A stretch of 64,000 nt of DNA, from NCBI RefSeq assembly GCF_001649575.2, contig NC_051434.1, positions 15,895,925-15,959,924 of the forward strand. The letters run 5' to 3'. The position numbers and the translations under genes were made by a program. Within the stretch, counting starts at the first letter, position 1; each line of letters begins with the position of its first letter. The notes beneath the pieces are model-generated. The model saw only the letters and a list, made by a program, of their open reading frames with translations, did no database searches and was not told the origin of the DNA. This DNA is from Kryptolebias marmoratus. Taxonomy: Eukaryota; Chordata; Actinopteri; Cyprinodontiformes; Rivulidae. This document shows, one piece after another, positions 13,561 through 25,302 of this stretch.

Positions 13561-14739
13561 GTTGTTTTTTTTGATTGGGGGATTTTGGCTACTTTTCCTA
13601 CTCCTTTTCTGTCCAGAATCTGACCAGTTTCAGAGGAATCTTTGAACACATAAATCAGTAAGGCATAAAAGTGCTTCTAAGCTCAAGGGATGGACCAACC
13701 ATGTGCCAACATATAGCAAACAACACATTTTAAACTAAATCTTTTGTGACCATCGCCTTGTCACAAATCACACTTTGTCCTCGTTTCTTTATTTCAAATC
13801 TTTGACAAACACCAAAAATAACAGCTTGACACATAGCAACAGGGACTGTATAGAAACGGAGTAAAAATACAAGCAGCAACGACAAATATGGAGGAATATC
13901 AATCAGGTCCATTTTTAAAAACAACAAAGTTTGGCTTCTTGGCAGCGAAAAATGCAAAATTAAGAATGCAGTACACCAAGTTAGATAGCACACAGGTGAC
14001 AGCAGCCCTTTTTTGAACGTTGATATTTTGTGGCGTGACAGATCTAAAACCATGACTTGTAAGGCTGAATTTTGAAGCACCTGGCTTCATCAAATGTCTT
14101 CATCTCTTTGTATTTTCCCCACCTTTTTACAGAGCTTTCCCTCAGGTCTTAATGCACTGAGGGAAATTCTTTTAGATCACTTCCACATAGTACAGCAGGA
14201 GCTTCACAGAACAAATTCTGAGCTAATCCCTGTATTGCTTTAGGGCTACAAGCCAAGCTGTAAAAGATGACATAGCACAATCCTACAGCCTGCAGATGAG
14301 TCTCAGTAGGAGAGAAAATGAGTTATCTCACCTTTTATTTTGTGAAATTACAGATCTGCTTTCATATATATGTGTTCTGTTCTGTGTTACTGTCTAAAAT
14401 CCTGGTTACTTTTTGTTCTAAACTTTTTTACAAAACTACAAGCAGACCTATGTGAACATAACACACAAATGGGCACTTAGATAGCACACACACATTGGCA
14501 TTTTATCCCTTCATTATTACTTTGCTGGCATTTTCTACACTCATCCACTCATCATATTTTTGCCTGACTTCCTCAACCTCTGTTCAACCGTGGCTATACG
14601 GTGAAGGGCAGCGTGGTACAATGACCTGGAGAATTAATAAAATAAAGAGTAAAGAAATTACAGATAGATGGAAACTTTCTGAGCAGAATAAATAAGAGGG
14701 GCGATGACAAAAAGAAAAGGAAATAGTTTGTATATGTGC
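13561..14739. other. Gene-free stretch
   Basis: Two overlapping minus-strand frames (13730-14080, 116 codons; 13899-14093) are open, but they show no recognisable domain and no paired splice signals. I treat them as chance frames. Nothing else is recognised. Confidence 0.5.
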
Positions 14740-15370
14740 ATGTAGATCAGCATGATCGCATCATTACCGGGGGCAACCACAGCCCACGGCAGTTTGATGT
14801 CGACAATCACCACACGTGGTCCCGCGCTTACACACACACGCACACACCGAACGTGCATCAAGACATTACGGTGTCAGCCAATTAGTGGGACTGATGGGCT
14901 GGGAGACGGGGTGGGGAGGAAAAGGAAGATGCGAGGAAGATTCTGCATTACGACATTTCTCATTGTCATATCTCTTAGCGCCTCTTTGCACCCATCCGCC
15001 AATTAGTGTTCGGTTGTCCCTCACCACCTCTCTCCAGTTTTTCTCCGCTGCCTGTGCATGTAGGTCTTTTTGACATTTACTGTGCGGCGTTGAGGCTCTG
15101 CCGACTTTTTCCCTGCTAATTGGTGCGAGCTGAATATACATGTGGCCGGTGAGATGACAATGTGGATCTGGGCAATGTTTCTAAATTGCTGGGCTTTTTA
15201 TCGGTCCAATTTGAGAAATCCAGAGGAGTCGCCAGTTTGTTGTGTTGATTTTTGCACATCGAGTATTTATCAGTTGTTCGGGTAACGCTGAGGGCAGCAC
15301 AAGAAAGGCGCGGTGGATGTTTTTAGTGTTCCTCGGACTGCCTGTGTTAACGCTGATCTGTGTCATGCGG
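14740..15370. promoter_or_regulatory. CNE-like block 1
   Basis: Non-repetitive, higher-GC sequence with many homeodomain-type cores (CCAATTAGT at 14878-14886, CCAATTAGTG at 14999-15008, GCTAATTGG at 15114-15122). The repeated (C)CAATTAG core at about 120-bp spacing is what makes it look regulatory. No coding frame is convincing, although several 60-90-codon frames overlap on both strands. It is likely a conserved noncoding element, called by texture only. Confidence 0.35.
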
Positions 15371-15599
15371 AAATCTATGTGAAGAATTAAAGGCCTAAAA
15401 TTCCTTGAAGCAAAAGAAACAGTTAAATCCAGCGTGTCTATCTGCGTCTTCTGTGGTTTGGGTTCGAATATTCGTGATATTTTTCCTTCCTTCTCTTCCT
15501 AAAGGATCACCACATCACTTGCTTCACAATAAACACACACAAAAAAACCCCATAGACACACACATCGGGGCACTACAAATCACTGTTTAGATCATTTCC

Positions 15600-16075
15600 C
15601 CAATAGAGGAAATATGCGAGCCCTTTTGACGCTTGTTAAAGTGTAATTAGACACACAAATCTATGCGCATTATGCAAACAGGAAAATGCAAATTGCAGAA
15701 GAGGCAGTCGCTCCGTGACGGATGTTACAGCCGGTGGTTCTGCCAGTGAACGCAATGATGGGCATAAAGCACTTCTAGGATAAATAAACTCCTCTCTCGT
15801 TTGTTTATCACTTTTTCTTTGCCTCTGCGTGCCGCTCACTTAAATTAAAAAAGATTTATCAAATGTAAAATGAGAGGAAATCTCGCCAGGTGTAAGACCG
15901 GCATTTGCTTCTTTAATTTCCCCCTCATCTTCGCCGCTTTCTTCCTCGTGATGCCTGTCATTTTAACGCGTCTGTTTGATGAAACGCTTGTTTTTTTAGT
16001 GGCGTGGCCTTTCCCATTGCGACATCTGACCACAACCGCTGTGCGCTTCTTTGAGATTTAAACTCATTTTGCACC
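15600..16075. promoter_or_regulatory. CNE-like block 2 with paired octamers
   Basis: Contains ATGCAAAC (15672-15679) and a perfect POU octamer ATGCAAAT (15686-15693) 14 bases apart, plus GTAATTAGAC (15642-15651). The density of such motifs in unique sequence is typical of vertebrate developmental enhancers. The overlapping 62-63-codon frames on both strands (15845-16061) do not look like protein. Conservation cannot be tested here. Confidence 0.4.
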
Positions 16076-16130
16076 TGTGTACACATGTACGCACACAGGC
16101 ATACAAAAACTAATTCACCGTGCTACAAAT

Positions 16131-16144
16131 ACACACACACACAC
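16131..16144. repeat. (AC)n microsatellite, 7 units
   Basis: Short uninterrupted AC run within an AC-rich stretch. Confidence 0.85.
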
Positions 16145-16189
16145 ATAAACACGCACATGTACAAAAACACCTGACTGGCGAAGCTAATT

Positions 16190-16520
16190 TGTCCGAGCGG
16201 ACCAGATTGAAAGGAATAATGAGGCTTTGATGACTTCACATGAGGAGCCTCACCGACAATCAGCCGTGGCCTAAGCGTGACCCTCCAAGTCTTTGCTCTG
16301 ATTTATTCCCTTCCCCCGGACCAGCTCCGCTCCCTCATGGAAACGGTCTCTGCTCATTGGCTGATGCTCACTGTGCCAGATAGAGGGAAATGAGAACTGA
16401 TGTCACAGTTTCTCACAGACTGTCAGCTGGGATGTCGTCGAGAGATGAAATGGGATTTGGGCCATCGAAAAGAAATCACCAGCTGATCCTTTCCAGCACA
16501 AAAGAGACATTCAGAGCGTG
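16190..16520. promoter_or_regulatory. CNE-like block 3
   Basis: Unique, balanced-composition sequence between a microsatellite and repeat family B, including a CCAAT-box-like CTCATTGGCTGATG (16353-16366). It continues the regulatory-looking tract begun at 14.7 kb. No open frame of note. Confidence 0.3.
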
Positions 16521-16809
16521 ATTTAATTGGAAAAACGTGGGTTAAAAACAAGGTAAACGACAACTGAAAAGATTGAACCCTATTTAGTTTATCTTTCCTG
16601 CTTCACAAACACTCCTGATGGTTGAAGGTCATACAAACGGGTTATTATTACAACAATTTGGCCTTCCTACTCTAAAGCTAAATTCAGTCTTGCCTCAATA
16701 AAGTAAACCATGCAATTAGGATTTCATCTTGAAATATCCTTTTTGTAGAGCAAATCCGTTCTGGCACACATAGGCAGCCATCTTCTCTATATGGTTTGCC
16801 TGAAATGCC

Positions 16810-17322
16810 ATGACAGGAAAAAAAGAAGAAACAAATAAGTTTATCTTACCTGTTGTAGATAGCTCCTTGAACAACCTCGGGTTGGAAAAATAGAGTTTAA
16901 TTCTAACAGCATTGACGAGTTAATGGCTAGTCAGGGTGAGGCCAAGTGGATTGCTGCCATCTTAAAACAACCTCTGTCCCAAAAACTTCAAAATAGAGTT
17001 AATGCAAATTCTATTTCATTAACCTTTGCCTCTGCATCACACATTACACAGTCATTTATTCTGTGGTTATTTGCAAGCACAAATAGCAGCAGCAGCAGCA
17101 AGCTGTAGCACAATTGGTACAGCCTGGAGTGCTTCCCACAAAAACCTCATGATTTACCTGATGGAATAAACGTTGAATGCAAAACTGACAGATTAAATTG
17201 AAACTATATTTTTCCAACATGAAGTCATTCAGTGTTCTGTCTGCATCAGGTTAGATATTAATTGTTCATAACTATTTCGCAGAGCCCCGCTTCCAAAGAT
17301 CTGAACTGTCCCTTTACTGGTA
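16810..17322 (+). repeat. Interspersed repeat family B, copy 3 (longest)
   Basis: The most complete copy. It runs from TTATCTTACCTGTTGTAGAT through CAACCTCGG(G)TTGGA, GGATTGCTGCCATCTTAAAA and an AGC trinucleotide run (17090-17101) to AAAGATCTGAACTGTCCCTT near 17322. The same blocks recur at 3285, 12505, 58570 and, inverted, 25080. The palindromic-looking end (GATCTGAACTGTCCCTTTA against TTTAAAGGAGAACTTCAGGTC at the start of the 58.6-kb copy) suggests short terminal inverted repeats, hence a MITE-like DNA element. Confidence 0.7.
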
Positions 17323-17996
17323 GCTTCAGTTTGCACTAAAGGATAGTCTAGTGAGATTCTAAGTGAGGTTCTGTCAAATTGATATTAATACTTAGTACCT
17401 TATCAGCCATGACATCATTTAGAGAGTAAAGGGCAAAAGTCTTCATCCAGGCTGGGCTAATGGTTAGGGTTGGAGGCTGGACCAGGTGATGTGGAAAATT
17501 ATGACATCAACATATAATATTTTCATAAATCTGATTACAAAATAGAGTTTGATAATGCTGCCAATGTGTATATTTGTGTTTGTGTAGGGGGAGTTAATGT
17601 ATTAAAGCTGATGTATTGTTTGCTGGGTTTTTCTTAAAGATGGTGAAAATATGTTAAATGTTGTGACACAAGTGTTTAGGTGGCAACATTGTTCGTGAAA
17701 ACAGTTTTTTTTATTGTGTCGATACATTAGCGTAGAGAAGGGCCATTGTAAGAGAGGCGTGTTTGTCTGCCAAAACTGTTGTCTCGTTGTTTGTGCTGAG
17801 GAGCAGAATGTTGACTCTGCCAATTGATTGACTTAAAGAGGCTCCTGCTTATCACCGTGATTCCCACAGATTCAGCTGTCGTCTCATTTTGAGAGTGTTT
17901 GTTTGTCATGCCCTAGTTGAAGCTTGGTGGTGGAAAGCTCCAGCAGATCTATCATGGATGCAGGTTTGATTTTGATCTGAAACCACTGTTTTTCAT
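17323..17996. other. Gene-free stretch
   Basis: No gene, RNA or repeat recognised. The short minus-strand frames at 17602-17909 have no motif. Confidence 0.5.
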
Positions 17997-18125
17997 TGGG
18001 GCAGTATAGCGGCTGAGTTGCATTGTTGCCTAGCAGCGAGAAGGTTCTGTGTTCTAAGCTGTGCAGTCTGCATGTTCTCCCTGTGCAGGGGTGGATTTTA
18101 TCCAGTTACTCCCGTTTGCTCCAGC
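17997..18125 (+). mobile_element. tRNA-like SINE fragment, copy 1 (head only)
   Basis: GGGGCAGTATAGCGGCTGAG, the GTTGCCTAGCAGCGAGAAGG block, and GTCTGCATGTTCTCCCTGTG match the head of a very common fish short repeat whose consensus reads GCACGGTGGCGCAGTGGTTA, then GTTGCCTCACAGCAAGAAGG, then GCATGTTCTCCCTGTG. The first part looks derived from a tRNA (A-box-like and B-box-like segments). The 3' half is lost. Same family as 23560, 31265 and 47572. Confidence 0.65.
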
Positions 18126-18424
18126 AGTGTAAAACCCATCAACCGTAAATAAAAAGTACATCCCTGCCTTCTTCTATTGTTGAGAGTTGAAGACAGAATG
18201 ACACACTGCCATGTTGTATTTTTGGAACCAGAGTCTGTGCACTAAGGAGGGCCACCTACTCCCCCACAGACAATCATGGTGTCAGACAACCTTTCGTTTA
18301 GGCACCAAATAACTTATTACAGCTAAACTATTAGAAAAATAAGTATTAGAACAAACAGCAGCAAGGTAAGAACTATGTGAAGCGTCAACACCAAAAAACA
18401 ACTGTGGTGTCAATGTAAATGTCA

Positions 18425-18870
18425 ATTTTGTATCTATAGCACGTTTAAAAACAACCGCTTCGTAAGCTCATTAAAAAATAAATTAAAAAATAAGAAGAAC
18501 CATTTATAATATAAATACAGCAAATCACATCAAAATCAACAAATACAAACAGGCTAAAACAGACTGAAACAAGGAAGCTGATAAAACTCAAATCTGGATT
18601 AAAAGCCAGTGTGAAAAAGTGAGTTTTGAGGCAAAATTCTGTGGTTTGAATATCAAGAGGCAGGTTGATCCTGAGTCTGGGGGCTGCCACCGGGTTTTAA
18701 TTTAGCTCTCGGCTGCACTGAGAGCATCTGCATGGAAGATTTCAGTGCTCTTTTGGTGTTATAAAAGCCAAGAGTGTAGCTAAATAAGTGGGTGCCAAAC
18801 CATTTAAAACTTTAAAAGTAAGTAAAAGTATCTTGCAATCAGTACAGAAATGAGAAAGTCGCCAATGTAA
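18425..18870 (-). mobile_element. L2/CR1-type LINE, 3' end of ORF2 plus 3' UTR
   Basis: Read on the minus strand, the frame starting near 18830 gives LTFKVLNGLAPTYLATLL, the conserved region downstream of the reverse transcriptase core in L2/CR1/Rex-type elements. After two in-frame stops it gives INLPLDIQTTEFCLKTHFFT, corresponding to the usual LWNSLPL...FK..LKT.LF end of the protein. The tail towards 18425 reads as the typical 3' UTR ending (TTTTTAAACGTGCTATAGAT). The copy is 5'-truncated, which is normal for LINE insertion, and inactive. It abuts a Tc1 relic on its upstream side. Confidence 0.85.
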
Positions 18871-18899
18871 ATCTGCTAAGTAAACTAGTACCTAATAAA

Positions 18900-19357
18900 A
18901 GACACACAGCACATTCTGGAGTGACTGCAGGTGATGAAGACTCTGACGCTTTGCATTGTACTTGGTGATGGAAGGCTTGGATGCTGCTCCTCAGCCATGG
19001 AAACAAATCCATTCCGTAAAGCTCTGTACGCACTGTTCTTGAGCTAATCTGAAGGCCACATGAAGTTTGACTCTGCAGACCGTTGGTGACCTCTGTGCAC
19101 TATGGTCCTCAGCATCCGCTGAGCCCACTCTGTGATTTTATGAGGTCCAGTTTCTGTTGTTCCCAACCTCTTTTACTTTGTTATAATACTACTAACAGTT
19201 GACTGTGGAATATTTAGTAGAGAGGACATTTTGTTTGTAGAAGCAGTCTGCATGCCTAGGCACTTGATTTTAAACACCTGTCGCCATGGAAGTGATTGGA
19301 ACACCTGAACTCAATGATTTGGATGGGTGAGTGAATACATTTGGCAGTATAGTGGAG
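18900..19357 (-). mobile_element. Tc1-like transposon relic, 5' portion, internally deleted
   Basis: The plus strand reads as the antisense of a fish Tc1-like transposase and its left end. Matching blocks are GCTCTGTACGCACTGTTCTT, GAAGGCCACATGAAGTTTG, CCTCAGCATCCGCTGA, GTTGACTGTGGAATATTTAG and GAAGTGATTGGAACACCTGA, ending at a terminal repeat of the type TTTGGCAGTATAGTG (19341-19355). On the minus strand this encodes pieces of the N-terminal helix-turn-helix part (for example VRTELYGM). The start of the transposase (the first helices) is missing between the AGAGAGGACATT and GTAGAAGCAGTCTGCATGCC blocks. Not functional. Confidence 0.85.
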
Positions 19358-22300
19358 CTGGATGGATGCTTTTCACTACTTAGCTGGGATTTGGAAAACT
19401 AGAGGGCAGTTTGAAATATTTAATATAATCTATAATTCACATTCTTCACAAACCAGCATGTGATGGGATGAGAACTGAAGGTTAAGATCTTACCTTAGAA
19501 AAATTAGGATTAGACAATAGTGTGCTTTGTATTACCTCTTAGTGTTTTATATTGTTGACAGGATGAATGGCAATTCAGCACTGACATAAACTGAAATGTT
19601 TGCTTGAGTAGTTAGACTTTGACTAGGAACACAGTTGGTGAATGATGGGGAATGCAGCTGAATAGGATGTTGAAGCCAAGGCAAAGACTGAAGATATTTG
19701 AAGCATTTGCACATGAAAAAGCTGAAGTGCCAGTAAAGCAATCAGTCACTTTTGTGGATTAAAAAAGTGGGCTCATTCTCTGTCGGTCGCTGAAAGTGAC
19801 CTTGAGTGAGAGTCAATGACGAGATTTCAGATGACGCTTTAACTAGCTGTAACCTCTGTGTCATATTACCAATACTGTACCACTAATGGACATCACATTC
19901 ATAGCTTACAGACGGCCTCTCTGCGTGCAACTAAAAAACACACACAATTGCACATAAATGCACTTACACACACAGAGTCAGGCACACAATCGTTCAAAAC
20001 AGCACGCATCATTCACTTCTGTAATCAGTGTGCCGTCAGTATATTTGTCTAATGATCCATGACACATTAGCAAGCTTGGAATTGAGTCTCGGGTGATGGG
20101 ACGTGGATAAAAAAATTACACTTAAAAACTCACACATGTGCGTGCACACTTTGAATGAGTTCTATCACCCATACAAACCGGAAAAAAAATATATTTTGCA
20201 GGTCTGACTAAGACTAATGAGGAATGTACTGATTGTTTGGATGCTCTGGGGTAACAGCCACTGCTTTATTCACCAGCAGCATTGAAATGATTTAATCACA
20301 GCTTTAATCTTCTTGAGGAAAAGATGGTCGTATTTGACTAAAGCAAAATAAAATTGGAATAAAATAATAAAAATTGGAGCCAATGCAGGGCCATTTTGTA
20401 CTCAGTCCAAATTTAATTTCAGGTTGTTGTTGGTATTTTTCTAATGTTGTTTTGCTTTTTAGTTACTCGTCGGTCTATCCTTGAGTCTGAGGAGAGCCAA
20501 ACACAGCCATTCAGCCTTTCACAGCCGGTGAATGAAAAGGTCAAGCGTGGGCGTCGGAAATGCACAGAATGGGAGGAGTAGGTTCAGTTTGTAGAAGCTG
20601 AAGGTAGGAGGAGCAATGCGTGCATGGTAAACACTAATTCTAAGAAGAGTATCTGAGAAATCTCCTAAAGTGATTCAAGGTACCATTGAGTAAAAAGATC
20701 CAGTGAAGTCTTTTTTTCACTTTTTTTCAGCTATAACCTTACATTTCATCTAAACATCTCATTCCATCTCCTTGTGTCCCTTTTCTGACCCTTTAACCCT
20801 CCTTTTAAACACCCATTGCCCCTCTCCTCCTCTTCTGTTCAGCTCAGCTGGGCTGCTGCTGATTTATGTAGGCACTTATGGCGGCCTAAAAGCACCACAT
20901 CACTGCTGCCTCACTGTGATGTTCAGTATGTCTGCAGGCGTGCCCTAAGCTGGTACCTTCCTTTGATTTGTGTACAGTCACAATATAGTCTAAAACCCAT
21001 TAGAACAAGACAATTGGACCATTAGGTTAGCCTCCAGGTGCCTGTGTGTTACGCCTATTGTTTTATCCAAAATTATGTTTGGTATACTTCGCACAAGTGA
21101 ACCGGAATATCCTTGCCTCAAAGCATCAATTACAAATAATTCCTTTAACAAATAATTTTTTTAAAGAAAGTAGTCCAAATCTATTTATCTTCATTTCTAA
21201 AGTGTACTCCAATAAATTAAATCATAAACATCGGGCTGGGTGCCAAGGTGGGCACAAAGCGGCCAAGGCGAGTACGATGTGGGTGGAGGTGGGCAACAAA
21301 GTTATGCGCACTGCTGCCCAGGATACAAGTTTTCAAGCTGTGCACACAAAAATAGACTGAAATTTCCCTTATTCTCTCACAATTTTGAATCACCAACTAC
21401 ACAGAGGCAGCCAAGTGATATACTGGCTTAAGCAGATTTAATGACTGTATTCAAAGAGACAGTGTTGCTCTTTTGGGATACCCTTAAATATGTTGATACC
21501 ACCCTCTGCAAGGTGACTCCCAAAGGTTTATAAGCCCAAATTTGGCATACAGTAAATATATTCCCTGAAGGATGACGCAACTTTCAAGTTTTATGCCAAG
21601 TAATGTTCGATTTTTTTTCTTATTTCCTGAAGACATGACTTCCAGACAAAATTATTTTTGTTGGAAATTGTTTCGTAAACCTTTCACTTCTTAGTTTGTC
21701 CTTTATTTGTTCTTTTTTTCTGTTTTATTTCAAGTCACATTGTGTATCTTAGCATGATAGGCCAAGTGTTTTTACTAATAGTTCTCTTAGAATCACTACG
21801 TTGGTTCGAAAAATACTACGTATGCCTATGAAACTGTTATTTGGCCTTTTGTGTTGATTTAGCTGAATAAAAAAAGAAACAAATTATCTGCTTTTGCACT
21901 GTGCTGCTAGTTACAAGGTTCCTAAACACACAATATAAAATTTTGATATTACCAAGTTGTATTTTCTTATGCATATCCGTCAATTAGTTGTATTTTTATT
22001 CTTGAATGATCTTGCAGTAGTAAAGCAGAAGTAAAACATTATACCTGAAAAGTTCAGGTACAAGGACTGAATAAAAAAAAGACAAAGCTCAATGAAAAAC
22101 TGTGAAAGACTTAGAAAGCCATCTTTATTATGTACCTAAATTAGCTCAACTTACCATGTACCTTTCACCATTGTTTGTTGCATTTAATAATTAATTTTGT
22201 AAATCTGCCTCTGCTTTTGTAATCCAGGGAAACAAAGCAGAAAGAGACAGCGTTCCTCTTTTCTGTGCACATCTTTACATTTTCTCTGCCTTACGCATAC

Positions 22301-22892
22301 AGTGGTCCAAATCTGTCATTTCTCCCACAGCTTAATCAGCTGCCTTTGAGCCAACAGAGTACATCAGGCACTTAAAGTATACATAATCTGCTATGTTATT
22401 AGCACACAGCTACTAGCTGTGTTCGATGGGTATGATTATACCCCTATAGCTGACTGAAAAATACAGACTGTAGGGATTCTCGCACATCGTCGCTGTGTGA
22501 TGGAATGAAGAAAATTAGAGTAGTGCACGCAGATAAACAGTGCTTTAACTTTCCTTCCTAAACTAGCTGAAATCCCCTATAGGGTGTTTGCAGAGCTTAA
22601 GTCAGTGTTCTGTTAATAGGATCTAATTGGAAATGGCTGGTGTTAGGGAAGTTGCTCGGATTGTTGGAATCTAATCTGGTGGAAATCCTCGGGAAGTGAA
22701 GTAGGACAGTGGTTTGCAAATGAAACTAATCTTTCAGAATCTCAATTTTAGCAGTCGCTTCAAACTCTCCTGCCTTTTGGTACAAGAAACGGCTCCATTA
22801 AATCAAGAACAACTAAAATGTTCAATAGTGTGATTACATGGGCAATAAGAGTGCTAAATTCTAAGTAGTGTGCACAATATACATTTGTGAGG
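19358..22892. other. Gene-free stretch
   Basis: No supported gene. A pyrimidine tract ending in CAG near 20842 and a GTATGT near 20927 could frame a small exon, but the peptide is unrecognised and I do not call it. 21215-21430 is locally richer in G and C without a recognisable element. A small hairpin (TACCTGAA...TTCAGGTA) lies near 22042-22060. Confidence 0.5.
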
Positions 22893-22936
22893 GTTTTTTT
22901 TGTTTGTTTGTTTTGTTTTGTTTGTTTGTTTTTTAC
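22893..22936. repeat. (TTTG)n simple repeat, imperfect
   Basis: Alternating TTTG and TTTTG units within a T-rich run. It explains the lysine/glutamine-rich minus-strand frame at 22760-23014. Confidence 0.85.
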
Positions 22937-23559
22937 TTGTTCTGGTTGAGAGAACAGTTTTGTCAAAAAAAATGATAAATAAAATACTTGAATTTTAACT
23001 TCATATGAAACCACATATCAAGCCATTGTGCAGCACAGGTTAGGCCTCCATTCACACTGAATGACAACCCCGCTACGCTTTCCACAACCTACTTGACCTA
23101 TTAGAACGTCGCTGAATTGTGGCAAATTTTAGAAACCGTCTTCTACTGCTACACTCTTAGAACTTAGCAAATAGGCTTATCTCTGCTATTTTTCACATCC
23201 TCTTGTGCCTTTATTATCTCTATACACCCAGCTCGGAATGACTCTCTTGTACCAGATCAGAATGCAGGTATGGATCTGCACTACACAATACGCAATCAAC
23301 ATGCTCCGCCATGCTCCACATAGGACCCCAATACACTGTTACCATGATTGTAAACCCTTATGACCTTGCTATGGAAGTAGTAGACCTATCACTTTCTAAT
23401 TTGTGTAATACTGAGCCCACTGCCTATCTAATACATGCCTAAAGTTGTTACTAAGACAGTGGTAAAAAACATTGATGTTCTGACTGATTTTTGAGTGTGA
23501 CAGGCGCCTAATTGCTGTCGATTCACAGGAAAAAGCTCCTTGGTTAAATAATTATCTGG
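22937..23559. other. Gene-free stretch
   Basis: No gene, RNA or repeat recognised in this unique AT-rich segment. Confidence 0.5.
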
Positions 23560-23697
23560 TGCCTTTCTGTGGGGGAGTTTGCATGTTCTTCCTGTGTATG
23601 TGAAGGTTTTCACTTGTGACTTATGTTTACACATACTGTCTAACAAAAAAAGCATGCATTCAGGTTAAATGATTACTCCATATTGGCTCAAAGAGAG

Positions 23698-23742
<45 letters not shown>

Positions 23743-23870
23743 GTGTGTGTGTGGGTGTGTGTGTGTGTGTGTGTGGCCTTGTGATGAACTGGCAACCTGT
23801 CGAGGATGTACCCCAACTCTCGTCAGGTAAAGATAGGCACCAGCTCCCTGCTTTAAGAATCAATAAAGAC
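23560..23870 (+). mobile_element. tRNA-like SINE, copy 2 (3' half) with expanded microsatellite
   Basis: GGAGTTTGCATGTTCTTCCT and GTGTATGTGAAGGTTTTCAC at the left, then GGCCTTGTGATGAACTGGCA, ACCTGTCGAGGATGTACC and AGATAGGCACCAGCTCCCTG at the right, match the middle and 3' part of the fish short repeat also seen at 17997 and 47572. In the consensus the middle has a short GTGTGAATGTGTG stretch; here it has grown into a long (GT)n tract at 23701-23775. Confidence 0.8.
23701..23775. repeat. (GT)n microsatellite, 20 pure units then interrupted
   Basis: 23701-23740 is 20 uninterrupted GT units, followed by GT runs broken by single AG and GG steps. It is the longest microsatellite in the window and sits inside the SINE. 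It encodes the HTHTHT stretch in the minus-strand frame 23660-23863, which is therefore not a protein. Confidence 0.97.
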
Positions 23871-25079
23871 TAGTTTTAGAGCTATTAAGGTTAATTAGGG
23901 TTACTGTAGATTGCTGTGTGGTTACTACTTTTTTTTTTTTATGGTCCCTCATCATTTCGTGAGTCCAGTGGCCAGGCCTCACCCATCAACCCTCGACCTG
24001 GTATGAAACAGCCTTGCAGTCCCTGTGGGGAGTCCTTGGTGCATGTCTGGCCCTAATTAATGCCTCTGCTGCAGTCTCTTGTTAGACAGGGAGATGGAGA
24101 GGGTAAGTAAAAGAGAGAGACAAAGTAGAAAAGGGGACAATCAAATATTGATTGTATTTGTGTAAACCGCCGCAGTTGTTTTAGGCCCTGCATGACCCCA
24201 CTGGATTGTAAAATATACAGATAAACTGAATAAGGAAGAAAAGGGGTGATCACTCAAGTTCGAAGAATGCATCGCTCTCCTGCAATGCGACATAGCGAAC
24301 GCTTCTTAATCTCTGTATTCCAAAGGCTACGCCGCAACTTGTTCACTTTGTAATTCGCACCAATTATTGCTCCATTAGTGAGACGACTGTACGGCGACAG
24401 AAGATAATGATACTTTCCTCTTGAGGTGGTCATCAATATATTAGGTTGAGTAAAACTCTTGAGGAGATGAAGTCCCTTCAATTCTATCTTTTGTATTTAT
24501 GTTTGCACTTCCTAAATTAAGTCTTTGAGGGGAACAGCACATTGCAAGACAAAGAAAAAAGTTTATGGTTTCCTCTGAAACTAATAGTTTTTGTTTGTTT
24601 GTTGTTTCACCCCAGCTCAAGTATTTGGCTCCTGACAAAAATTCAACGACTGGTTAACCAATACCAAAGTCTTCTTAAAACAACTCCAATTTTAAATATT
24701 TCTTTGTGGTTTATGTCAACACTGTTTTTATAAGCTTTTACTCTTCCATGATTTCTGCATGACTTGGTTATTCCAGCAGAAGTATTGTGATTTTTTTTGC
24801 CAGAAGTGTCCCATTCTGCCACTTTTGGCACTTGCAAATAACCATCAAAATTCCTTGTAAATAATTGTGTAATAAGAAACTGACAGCAGTGTAAATATTT
24901 ATGTTTAATAGATTTGGTATCAACTGCTATCAAATTTTTGAGACCTGAGTTTTTCAAAAAATGCAGTTTTGGTCTTGACTAGGACCCTAGAAAATCCTTA
25001 TTTTGTACTTATTTATTTTGCTCGGATTCAAAAACTAAAAGCTAAATCTGAGGAGAAAACAACAGTACATAAAAGGATG
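23871..25079. other. Gene-free stretch
   Basis: No gene is supported. Several 63-104-codon frames on both strands overlap each other without any recognised motif. 23940-24060 has CNE-like texture. Confidence 0.45.
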
Positions 25080-25205
25080 TAAATGGATTACATAAAGCTC
25101 TAATCTAGCCGTTAGCTCATAAATCTAGTGAAAGCAAATTTGTATTTCTTCAAATATTGCTCAAATTTCAAAGAGCAATCCACAACAGGTAAGATATTAT
25201 TTGTT
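25080..25205 (-). repeat. Interspersed repeat family B, copy 4 (inverted, partial)
   Basis: The reverse complement reads ATCTTACCTGTTGTGGATTG, then a TTTGA block and ATGAGCTAACGGCTAG, matching the left third of the copies at 16810 and 58570. Confidence 0.55.
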
Positions 25206-25302
25206 TTATGAAATCTGAACTACCCATCTACTAAATACTAAATGTAATACAATTTATTGATGAATCACTTGTATCAAATTCACATGATGATCACTTTCCC
25301 CC

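Noticed and set aside
13730..14080. 116-codon minus-strand frame with hydrophobic stretches
   Set aside because: Hydrophobic residues follow from T-rich sequence; a second minus-strand frame overlaps it and no splice or promoter signal is present.
20842..20926. Possible exon after a pyrimidine tract, with GTATGT downstream
   Set aside because: The donor is weak, the peptide is unrecognised and no second supporting exon is seen.
23660..23863. Minus-strand frame with long HTHTHT run
   Set aside because: It is the translation of the (GT)n microsatellite in a SINE.
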